NCBI GenBank assembly: GCA_945645715.1
Contig: CALZFJ010000012.1
Span: 1-14,837 of the forward strand
Reading direction: 5' to 3'
Origin: an uncultured Prevotellaceae bacterium
Lineage (GTDB): Bacteria; Bacteroidota; Bacteroidia; Bacteroidales; Muribaculaceae
DNA: 14,837 bases
Position 1 is the first letter of the stretch; every line of letters starts with the position of its first letter. A model generated the notes under the pieces. The model saw nothing but the letters and a program-made list of their open reading frames with translations. It was not told the origin of the DNA and ran no database searches. The translations under genes were made by a program, and so were the position numbers. Positions 1 to 4,774 of this stretch are shown here, one piece after another.

Positions 1-293
1 CCGTCGGGAGTGCCTGAGAGACGATGCGGAAAATCATCATCGGTGAAATAAGAAACTCCTATGTTGTTCTTGTTGATAAATTCAAGTTCCTTTTCGGTGC
101 TTTCGAGCAGCCTGCTGCGATAAGCATCATCGAGAATGCGACTTTTCACCTGGAGCGTAGCAGCAAGTTCCGCTTTTTTCATCTCAAAGAAATCTCGCTC
201 CGAGGGAATAATGTCGAGAATTTGCCGTGCAAGGTCACACCCCATTCCACGAATGGATGCAAATGCAATGCGATATTTCAATTGGTCATTCAC
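1..293 (-). CDS. dprA: DNA-processing protein DprA, N-terminal part (cut by window edge)
   Basis: About 97 residues are visible, read leftwards from a GTG at 293. The product begins MNDQLKYRIAFASIRGMGCD and continues through a helical region to EKELEFINKNNIGV and YFTDDDFPHRLSGTPD. This matches the N-terminal helix-hairpin-helix/SAM-like region of DprA and the lead-in to its Rossmann domain (typically FTDxDYPxRL). DprA binds single-stranded DNA and loads RecA in natural transformation; that is family knowledge. The Rossmann core with its GxR and SGxAxGID motifs lies outside the window. I chose GTG 293 because no in-frame ATG lies between it and the thioesterase stop, and the only nearby ATG (289) is in another frame and closes at once. 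The start lies 11 bases after the thioesterase stop, so the two genes are probably co-transcribed. Confidence 0.82.
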   Translation of the reverse strand, partial: MNDQLKYRIAFASIRGMGCDLARQILDIIPSERDFFEMKKAELAATLQVKSRILDDAYRSRLLESTEKELEFINKNNIGVSYFTDDDFPHRLSGTPD

Positions 294-304
294 TACCCTT
301 ATAA

Positions 305-712
305 TTATAAATATTGCTTAAACGCCTCGGCAAGCACCTCTCCTCTCGACAATTTACCTCCTTCGAGGCACACACAACTCACGAGCGCCTTGATTGAGAG
401 TTCACCTGTCATTTTATTATATATTTCCTGATGGAAGATGAAGCGTACGCCTTTCATTTCCACCCACAGCTTGCTCAGCATCACATCGCCACTGCGCAAA
501 GGCGTCTTGTAATCCACCTCTATGCGGTTGAGCACGGGGTCAATTCCATTCTCTTGCATCTTGCGGAACGAAAAGCCTGCCATATTGCAAAATTCGTGAC
601 GTGTATGTTCCAGATAGTGCAAGTAGTTGGCATTATTCACGATGCCTTCACTGTCGATTTCGTAGTCACGCACCTTCATCTCGAGCATGAATATATATTT
701 TTCTTGTGCCAT
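305..712 (-). CDS. Acyl-CoA thioesterase, hot-dog fold (4HBT/YbgC-like)
   Basis: This 135-residue protein is the usual size for a single hot-dog domain. Residues 15-37 carry the family signature around the active site: RDYEIDSEGIVNNANYLHYL, with D20 at the position of the YbgC-type catalytic Asp and the conserved G23, V25, N29 and Y30. Later blocks (NRIEVDYKTPLRSGD, then RFIFHQEIYN) match the central strands of the fold. Such enzymes hydrolyse acyl-CoA or acyl-ACP thioesters in the cytoplasm; the substrate cannot be read from the sequence. The ATG at 712 gives an eight-residue extension before MLEMKVRDYE, so translation might instead begin at M9. No clear Shine-Dalgarno sequence is present, which is normal for Bacteroidota. 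dprA follows 11 bases later. A TAACTTTG promoter box lies about 30 bases upstream. Confidence 0.85.
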   Translation of the reverse strand: MAQEKYIFMLEMKVRDYEIDSEGIVNNANYLHYLEHTRHEFCNMAGFSFRKMQENGIDPVLNRIEVDYKTPLRSGDVMLSKLWVEMKGVRFIFHQEIYNKMTGELSIKALVSCVCLEGGKLSRGEVLAEAFKQYL

Positions 713-739
713 ATTCTTTTTTTGTGTCTTTTACATTCG

Positions 740-747
740 CAAAGTTA
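740..747 (-). promoter_or_regulatory. Probable -7 promoter box of the thioesterase-dprA operon
   Basis: The minus strand reads TAACTTTG, a perfect match to the Bacteroidota -7 consensus TAnnTTTG, about 28 bases before the thioesterase ATG. No convincing TTTG -33 element sits at the usual 19-21 base spacing, so the call rests on one box and its position. Confidence 0.45.
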
Positions 748-852
748 CAAAAAATTGGAATAACTCGCATATATTTCTTTATCAGCTGCCACAATGTGCA
801 TGTATTATTGCTCATCTGCAACCTCTGATTTATTGCCAAAGTGATAAAATAT

Positions 853-883
853 TTTGTAATTACAATATTCATTACTACCTTTG
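853..883 (+). promoter_or_regulatory. Bacteroidota-type sigma promoter for the C45-DUF486-YcxB operon
   Basis: TTTG at 853-856 and TACCTTTG at 876-883 are separated by 19 bases, matching the Bacteroidota housekeeping promoter (TTTG-N19/21-TAnnTTTG). The predicted transcript start near 890 leaves a leader of about 20 bases before the ATG at 912. Confidence 0.8.
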
Positions 884-911
884 ACCCACAATTTTCGAAA
901 GATAGAATTAT

Positions 912-2039
912 ATGAAACGGTTTTTGTCTTTTCTTTGGCTTGCCTTGGTCAGCATATCATCAAGTGTTGCCTATCCCTGCACCTCGGCTATTATTGCGGC
1001 TCATAAGACTACTGATGGGCGTCCACTCCTATGGAAGCATCGCGACACCGGTGAGGAAAATAACAAGGTAGAACGCACACCTGCGACTGACGGATCCTTT
1101 GAATATGTGGCTGTGTATAATGCCAGCGACTCGCTTTGCCGCGAAGCTTGGATGGGCTATAATTCCCAAGGTTTTGCCATTATGAACACAGCCTCTTACA
1201 ACCTTAACAACGACACCATAAAAGATATGGATAAGGAGGGGCTGGTGATGGCTGAAGCTTTAAGAAAATGCCGCACAGTCGATGACTTTGCTATCATGCT
1301 CGACACGCTTCCAAAGCCTCTCGGTGTAGAAGCTAATTTTGGCGTGATTGACGCTAATGGTGATGGTGCCTACTTTGAATGTGGCAACTTCAGCTATCTG
1401 CGCTTCAACTTGAAAGATGCCCCCGATGGTGTGCTGATGCGCACCAATTACTCTCACAGCGGTCGCCCCGACGATGGCTATGGCTATATTCGCGAGCAGA
1501 ATGAACATTGCCTTATGGCTCCTCACATCGAAAATGGCGATTTCACGCCCCAATTTCTCACCGAAACGATGTCGCGCACATTTTTCAACAGCTATCTGGG
1601 CAAGGACTATACCAATAGCGGTGACAGCGTAATTGTGGATATGGACTTCATTCCACGCCGTAGCTCTACTGCCACTATTGTGATTGAGGGAGTAGCTAAA
1701 GGCGAAGACCCCCTGCTCACAATGATGTGGATTGGTTTGGGCTATCCTCCTTGCTCGTCAATAAGATCGGTATTTCTCGGGGAAGGTGGTGTGCCGTTGG
1801 AATTGTGCGGAATCACACCCGAAGGGCACTCACCACTCTGTGATAATGTTGTGGCTATGAAGCACAAGGTGTTTCCTGTGTCACGCGGAAATGGAAAATA
1901 CTATCTCCATCTCCACCTGCTCTATAATCAGGAGGGCACCGGCTTTGCCCAACAAGCTATTCGTGACAATGTTTCTCAATATCGCATTGGTTACATCAAG
2001 CGACAGAATCGTGCAAAATCACTAAACAAGAAAAAATAA
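912..2039 (+). CDS. Secreted Ntn-hydrolase, peptidase C45 / acyl-transferase-like
   Basis: This 375-residue protein has a clear signal peptide (residues 1-20, hydrophobic core FLWLALVSI, Ala at -1). Cys23 follows in the context YPCTSAII and would become the near-N-terminal nucleophile of an Ntn-hydrolase after processing. Downstream motifs fit the C45 (acyl-CoA:6-APA acyltransferase-like) family: WKHRDTGE (41-48), MGYNSQGFAIMNTASYN (81-97), ANFGVIDANGDGAYFE (141-156) and MRTNYS (176-181). The family cleaves linear amides (penicillin-, bile-salt- or N-acyl-amide-like substrates) outside the cytoplasm; the actual substrate here is unknown. The site is not a lipobox, since the -3 residue is Ala rather than Leu. 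It heads an operon, with the next gene 7 bases downstream. Alternative reading: a conjugated-bile-acid hydrolase-like enzyme, judged less likely from the motif pattern. Confidence 0.75.
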   Translation: MKRFLSFLWLALVSISSSVAYPCTSAIIAAHKTTDGRPLLWKHRDTGEENNKVERTPATDGSFEYVAVYNASDSLCREAWMGYNSQGFAIMNTASYNLNNDTIKDMDKEGLVMAEALRKCRTVDDFAIMLDTLPKPLGVEANFGVIDANGDGAYFECGNFSYLRFNLKDAPDGVLMRTNYSHSGRPDDGYGYIREQNEHCLMAPHIENGDFTPQFLTETMSRTFFNSYLGKDYTNSGDSVIVDMDFIPRRSSTATIVIEGVAKGEDPLLTMMWIGLGYPPCSSIRSVFLGEGGVPLELCGITPEGHSPLCDNVVAMKHKVFPVSRGNGKYYLHLHLLYNQEGTGFAQQAIRDNVSQYRIGYIKRQNRAKSLNKKK

Positions 2040-2046
2040 TATTATT

Positions 2047-2421
2047 ATGTGGATAAATGCTCTTATAACGATTGGAATGCTCATCATCTCTAACATCTTT
2101 ATGACGTTTGCATGGTATGGGCACTTAAAGCTGCAAGCATCGGGTATAAGTTCAAATTGGCCTCTGTGGCTTGTTATAATTTTCTCATGGGGAATTGCGC
2201 TTGCCGAGTATTCATTTCAGGTTCCAGCCAACCGCATTGGCTTCGTTGGAAACGGCGGTCCGTTCACTCTGATGCAGCTAAAGATACTTCAGGAGGTGAT
2301 TACGCTTGTAATATTCACGGTGTTCACAGTGGTGTTCTTTCGCGGTGAAACGCTCCAGTGGAATCATTTTGCAGCTTTTGCCTGCCTGATACTTGCAGTG
2401 TATTTCGTATTCATGAAATAA
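2047..2421 (+). CDS. DUF486 family (DMT-like) small membrane protein
   Basis: This 124-residue protein has four predicted membrane helices at about residues 3-22, 39-58, 78-99 and 104-122. The segments MTFAWYGHLK (19-28), WGIALAEYSFQVPANRIG (48-65) and LKILQEVITL match the DUF486 family, a short relative of drug/metabolite transporters found widely in Bacteroidota. The function of the family is unknown; a four-helix protein would probably act as a dimer in the inner membrane. It lies 7 bases after the C45 hydrolase and 7 bases before the YcxB-like gene, so the three are very probably one transcript. Confidence 0.85.
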   Translation: MWINALITIGMLIISNIFMTFAWYGHLKLQASGISSNWPLWLVIIFSWGIALAEYSFQVPANRIGFVGNGGPFTLMQLKILQEVITLVIFTVFTVVFFRGETLQWNHFAAFACLILAVYFVFMK

Positions 2422-2428
2422 GCGAGCC

Positions 2429-2917
2429 ATGGAATTGTCTCAGCCATTCAATATCACAAGCAGTCGCTACTATCGACTTCTTGTCAAGGCGTATATGAGC
2501 CGATTGTGGTGGCTCTATGCACTGCCTTTCATCGCTATTATTGTGACAGGTGCCATTCTGAGCGATGTAAGATTTCTGTTTCTTCTGCTGATTTATGCCT
2601 TCATTGTGGTGCCTATGGCTTTTACGTTTGCACTTATCAATTATGGCTTGCATCCCGTGAGCCGCTATTCAATATTGCTGAAGCGTGCAACCGTGAATGC
2701 CGACAGCATTGAGTTTCATTTCGTAGATGATGACGGAAATGTAAAATCAAGTGCAAAAGTGATATGGAATGAAGTGGCGAGGATCAAGGCAACATCAGAA
2801 GAGCTACTCCTTCAGCTCACCGAATCGGGCTACCGCTTCATTGCAATTCCTTATACCGCATTTAGCTCGCCGGAGCAATTGAAAGACTTCTTGAGAATAT
2901 TGAGCGCACCAAATTGA
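2429..2917 (+). CDS. YcxB-like membrane protein
   Basis: This 162-residue protein starts with a short cytoplasmic segment. Two close hydrophobic helices follow (about residues 27-45 and 48-70, a helical hairpin), then a soluble beta-rich domain from about 80 to 160. The C-terminal pattern, VIWNEVARIKATSEELLLQL then GYRFIAIPYTAFSSPEQLKDFL, is typical of the YcxB-like C-terminal domain, which resembles a PH fold. Its role is not known. It is the last gene of the three-gene operon, and no strong intrinsic terminator follows it. An imperfect inverted repeat spans its stop codon (2908-2914 with 2934-2940) but has no T-run after it. Confidence 0.75.
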   Translation: MELSQPFNITSSRYYRLLVKAYMSRLWWLYALPFIAIIVTGAILSDVRFLFLLLIYAFIVVPMAFTFALINYGLHPVSRYSILLKRATVNADSIEFHFVDDDGNVKSSAKVIWNEVARIKATSEELLLQLTESGYRFIAIPYTAFSSPEQLKDFLRILSAPN

Positions 2918-2988
2918 TACTTTTTTATGCTCTATTTGGTCGCATTTGCCGCAAAATTGTGAAAAATATCGAATTTTCAGCTAAAATA

Positions 2989-3020
2989 TTTGTAGTATAA
3001 AAAAATTCGTTCTATTTTTG
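2989..3020 (+). promoter_or_regulatory. Promoter of the ECF sigma factor gene
   Basis: TTTG at 2989-2992 and TATTTTTG at 3013-3020 are spaced by 20 bases, a canonical Bacteroidota housekeeping promoter. The transcript start would be near 3027, giving a long leader of about 115 bases before the sigma gene. The box gives no sign that the sigma factor transcribes its own gene. Confidence 0.72.
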
Positions 3021-3027
3021 CACAAAC

Positions 3028-3058
3028 GTCGAAAACAGAAAATTATTTTGTTATCGAC
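3028..3058 (+). promoter_or_regulatory. 5'-terminal hairpin in the sigma factor mRNA leader
   Basis: The arms GTCGA (3028-3032) and TCGAC (3054-3058) enclose a second paired block (3034-3040 with 3046-3052, one G-T wobble), separated by a single A-A mismatch, with a five-base AT loop. This makes a 12-pair hairpin that begins almost exactly at the predicted transcript start. A role in mRNA stability or translation control is inference. Confidence 0.45.
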
Positions 3059-3142
3059 ATAACAAATAAAATTTTTTAACAACAAAACTTATTATTGCCT
3101 ATCGAAACATCATTACTCTATTAACAACAAGATTTTATAGTA

Positions 3143-3736
3143 ATGGAAGAATTGTATGTAATGACCGATGAGTTGTTGGTCAAACTATACTCCGAGGGCA
3201 ATAACGAAGCTTTTGACACTCTTATTGAGCGGCATAAGGATAAATTGTATGCCTATATCTTTCACTCAGTGAAGGATTCCGACATAGCCAACGATATTTT
3301 CCAGGAGACTTTCATCAAGGCAATCACCACAATTAATCAAGGACGCTACACCGAGAATGGCAAGTTTTCGGCATGGATTAGCCGTATTGCACACAATCTT
3401 ATCATCGACTTTTTCCGCCAGGAAAAGTCAGAAAATCTGCAATCGTGCGACCTTGAAGATGTAGATATTCTCAATCGCAAAGAGCTAAGTGAGGAGACAA
3501 TCGAAGACGCAATCATCACTCATCAGATTCATGCCGACATTCGCCGTATTGTCAAGGCTCTCCCCGAAAGCCAGCAAGAGGTGCTCGTGATGCGTTACTA
3601 CAAGAATATGAGCTTTAAGGAAATTGCCGATGCTACCAACGTGAGCATCAACACAGCTCTTGGACGTATGCGCTATGCAATACTCAATATGCGCCGAATT
3701 GCCGAGGAAAACAACATTGTTCTCACCGCAATTTAG
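3143..3736 (+). CDS. ECF-type RNA polymerase sigma factor
   Basis: This 197-residue protein is the normal length for an ECF sigma. Region 2 spans about residues 25-95 (LIERHKDKLYAYIF, then DIANDIFQETFIKAI, then FSAWISRIAHNLIIDFFR), covering core binding and -10 recognition. Region 4 spans about 135-187 (ALPESQQEVLVMRYYKNMSF, then EIADATNVSINTALGRMRYA), the helix-turn-helix for -35 recognition. There is no region 3, as expected. The start at 3143 is plausible, but M7 (MTDELLVKLYSEGNNEAF) at 3161 matches the usual N-terminus of the family better. No recognisable anti-sigma factor or TonB/SusCD partner follows; the downstream gene encodes an unrecognised 55-residue protein. A housekeeping-type promoter and a structured leader precede it. 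The regulon cannot be inferred. Confidence 0.92.
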   Translation: MEELYVMTDELLVKLYSEGNNEAFDTLIERHKDKLYAYIFHSVKDSDIANDIFQETFIKAITTINQGRYTENGKFSAWISRIAHNLIIDFFRQEKSENLQSCDLEDVDILNRKELSEETIEDAIITHQIHADIRRIVKALPESQQEVLVMRYYKNMSFKEIADATNVSINTALGRMRYAILNMRRIAEENNIVLTAI

Positions 3737-3755
3737 TAAGACATAATAAATCCTT

Positions 3756-3791
3756 TTGTGGAAATTGCATTTTTTCTGCATTATTCCACAA
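3756..3791 (+). repeat. Hairpin between the sigma gene and the small downstream gene
   Basis: TTGTGGAA (3756-3763) and TTCCACAA (3784-3791) are perfect 8-base inverted arms. Inside them TGCA (3766-3769) can pair with TGCA (3777-3780) around a seven-base T-rich loop. There is no T-run after the 3' arm, so it is a poor intrinsic terminator. It could be an mRNA processing or stability element, or an operator for the small gene. Confidence 0.5.
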
Positions 3792-3838
3792 TAAAGGCAC
3801 AAGTGGGTTCGTTATAATTGTGTAACAAATCAAAACTC

Positions 3839-4006
3839 ATGTTGCCTATGGATAAAAGCTTTACTCTTGAAAAATCAACAACCGATAAGTTGGCAGTTGC
3901 AGGCAAAGTGCGTCAATCGACAATCAACTTTATCAAGCAATTTGCACGGGCTTATTCCTACGAAAGAAGATTAAGTTTGTCGCTCGGAGGGTTCATTGCC
4001 AATTAA
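3839..4006 (+). CDS. Small conserved-looking protein downstream of the sigma factor (55 aa), unrecognised
   Basis: The ATG at 3839 opens a 55-residue frame, and a second in-frame ATG at 3848 would give 52 residues. The product is basic and partly helical: after a hydrophilic start (DKSFTLEKSTTDKL) comes QSTINFIKQFARAYSYERRL and a short tail ending LGGFIAN. It has no signal peptide or membrane segment. I do not recognise a named family. From memory, short proteins with a FIxQFARxY-like core and a C-terminal Asn often follow sigma or regulatory genes in Bacteroidales, but this was not checked. A strong terminator 30 bases after its stop and the absence of one between the sigma gene and this one suggest co-transcription. 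It might modulate the sigma factor, but that is inference only. Confidence 0.6.
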   Translation: MLPMDKSFTLEKSTTDKLAVAGKVRQSTINFIKQFARAYSYERRLSLSLGGFIAN

Positions 4007-4035
4007 GCTGAATCTTCTCTTCTCGAAAAATTTTG

Positions 4036-4075
4036 ATGAGGTACATCATTTTCGATGTGCCTCATTCTGTTTATC
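4036..4075 (+). terminator. Intrinsic terminator of the sigma factor / small protein unit
   Basis: ATGAGGTACATC (4036-4047) pairs with GATGTGCCTCAT (4054-4065) over 12 positions with one T-G wobble, around a six-base loop, followed by the T-rich TCTGTTTATC. AAAATTTT precedes the stem. Confidence 0.65.
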
Positions 4076-4085
4076 ACATTAAACT

Positions 4086-4117
4086 ATTGCGCAAATGATA
4101 TTTTATCAATAAATTTG
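4086..4117 (+). promoter_or_regulatory. Promoter of the Ig-like lipoprotein gene
   Basis: ATTG (4086-4089) and TAAATTTG (4110-4117) are 20 bases apart. The -7 box is a perfect TAnnTTTG, and the -33 box matches three of four bases. The predicted leader is about 30 bases. Confidence 0.6.
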
Positions 4118-4152
4118 CAGCTAAATGGGGTCAGCACCCTGATATTTATATA

Positions 4153-4503
4153 ATGATGAAACACTTGTTATCTACAATACTCTTTTCTGCCTTTGTTATA
4201 ATCCTATCAGGTTGTAATAAGGATTTTGAGGTGACTTCACTCGAACTCTATCCAAGTTCGGTAGAGACCACCCCGCTCGACACAATTCAGATTTCATTTG
4301 CTATGGAATACATCGGCGGCGATTTCAAAGACCCCAATCTGATTTCTCCGGTATGGGAGTCGAGCAACCCCGACGTCGTGAAAGTAGATGATATGGGAAA
4401 AATCTACACCCTCACTCCAGGAAATGCCGATATAACGATGTCGTGTGGAGGTGCCTCGGCTATGTGTAAAGTCACAGTTGTTAGCGACAATGAGCCTCGC
4501 TGA
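4153..4503 (+). CDS. Small lipoprotein with a bacterial Ig-like (Big2-type) domain
   Basis: This 116-residue protein has a lipoprotein signal peptide: hydrophobic core LLSTILFSAFVIIL, then the lipobox L18-S-G-C21. The residues after Cys are NKDFE, a weak acidic tract that could act as a Bacteroidota surface-export signal. Residues about 28-112 form one Ig-like domain of the Big2 type, with the core VWESSNPDVVKVDDMGKIYT followed by PGNADITMSCGGASAMCKVTV. The two Cys (98 and 105) could form a disulfide. Big2 domains usually appear in long adhesins and glycan-binding proteins, so a free-standing single domain is unusual. The start could be either of two adjacent ATGs (4153 or 4156). It is monocistronic with its own promoter. 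The function is unknown. Confidence 0.72.
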   Translation: MMKHLLSTILFSAFVIILSGCNKDFEVTSLELYPSSVETTPLDTIQISFAMEYIGGDFKDPNLISPVWESSNPDVVKVDDMGKIYTLTPGNADITMSCGGASAMCKVTVVSDNEPR

Positions 4504-4515
4504 ATGTCTTTTTAT

Positions 4516-4534
4516 CACTCAAGCCGAGTGTTTT
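4516..4534 (+). terminator. Weak intrinsic terminator after the lipoprotein gene
   Basis: CACTC (4516-4520) and GAGTG (4526-4530) form a 5-pair stem with loop AAGCC, directly followed by TTTT and, seven bases on, TTTTT. The stem is short, so activity is uncertain. Confidence 0.38.
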
Positions 4535-4576
4535 GTGACAATTTTTCATTTTCATGCGAAAAAATTTGCTAAATAG

Positions 4577-4607
4577 TTTGCAAATAAACAAATTTAATAT
4601 ACCTTTG
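4577..4607 (+). promoter_or_regulatory. Promoter of the attenuated Phe/Tyr operon
   Basis: TTTG (4577-4580), 19 bases, then TACCTTTG (4600-4607) is a perfect Bacteroidota housekeeping promoter. The transcript start is predicted near 4614, about 15 bases before the leader peptide ATG and about 160 bases before pheA, so the attenuator lies entirely inside the leader. Confidence 0.82.
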
Positions 4608-4628
4608 CAAGCACAAAAAGAATTTCTA

Positions 4629-4682
4629 ATGAGACATTTCAACGCATATTATTTCTTCTTTTACTTTTATTTTCAAAAATAA
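4629..4682 (+). CDS. Phe/Tyr-rich leader peptide of the aromatic operon attenuator (17 aa)
   Basis: The frame ATG(4629)...TAA(4682) encodes MRHFNAYYFFFYFYFQK. Ten of 17 residues are aromatic, and residues 7-15 are an unbroken run YYFFFYFYF (codons 4647-4673). Both Tyr and Phe codons are present and no Trp codon is. It lies between a canonical promoter and a terminator upstream of pheA, in the arrangement known for pheL and other amino-acid leader peptides. Translation, rather than the product, would be functional: stalling on the Phe/Tyr codons would report low charged tRNA. The sequence AAAAAGAA lies about ten bases upstream as a possible weak ribosome site. The leader stop is two bases before the antiterminator arm, so a terminating ribosome would cover that arm. 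It is too short for routine gene callers. Confidence 0.85.
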   Translation: MRHFNAYYFFFYFYFQK

Positions 4683-4685
4683 AGG
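4664..4685 (+). promoter_or_regulatory. AU-rich hairpin across the leader-peptide stop codon (possible pause hairpin)
   Basis: Bases 4664-4673 can pair with 4676-4685 (ten pairs including one wobble; the two-base loop would relax to four). It spans the last aromatic codons and the stop. It may pause RNA polymerase until the ribosome starts the leader, like the 1:2 hairpin of classical attenuators; this is inference. Confidence 0.4.
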
Positions 4686-4741
4686 GCGAGATTTTATGCA
4701 ACAATTTGTTTTGATAATGATTAACGATATAAAATCCCGCC
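4685..4741 (+). promoter_or_regulatory. Antiterminator of the Phe/Tyr operon attenuator
   Basis: GGCGAGATTTTAT (4685-4697) can pair with ATAAAATCCCGCC (4729-4741) over 13 positions with a single A-C mismatch. The downstream arm contains the whole 5' arm of the terminator (4731-4739), so the two structures exclude each other. The upstream arm begins two bases after the leader stop, within the footprint of a ribosome that has reached the stop. Confidence 0.78.
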
Positions 4742-4761
4742 ACACGATGACGGGATTTTTT
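4731..4761 (+). terminator. Attenuator terminator upstream of pheA
   Basis: AAAATCCCG (4731-4739) and CGGGATTTT (4751-4759) form a perfect 9-pair stem with an 11-base loop. The T-run (4756-4761) partly overlaps the 3' arm. It ends 14 bases before the pheA ATG, so it can only act as a leader terminator. Confidence 0.85.
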
Positions 4762-4774
4762 AATATAGTAAAAA

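Noticed and set aside
24..431. A plus-strand frame at the left edge.
   Set aside because: It runs antisense across the 3' end of the thioesterase gene and the start of dprA, both of which have recognisable motifs on the minus strand.
666..884. Short frames on both strands in the gap between the thioesterase and C45 genes.
   Set aside because: The region carries divergent promoter boxes; the frames have no plausible start signals or recognisable products.
2908..2940. Inverted repeat ACCAAAT / ATTTGGT around the YcxB-like gene stop, as a possible terminator.
   Set aside because: The stem is 7 pairs plus a bulged extension, the loop is 19 bases and no T-run follows it, so termination cannot be supported.
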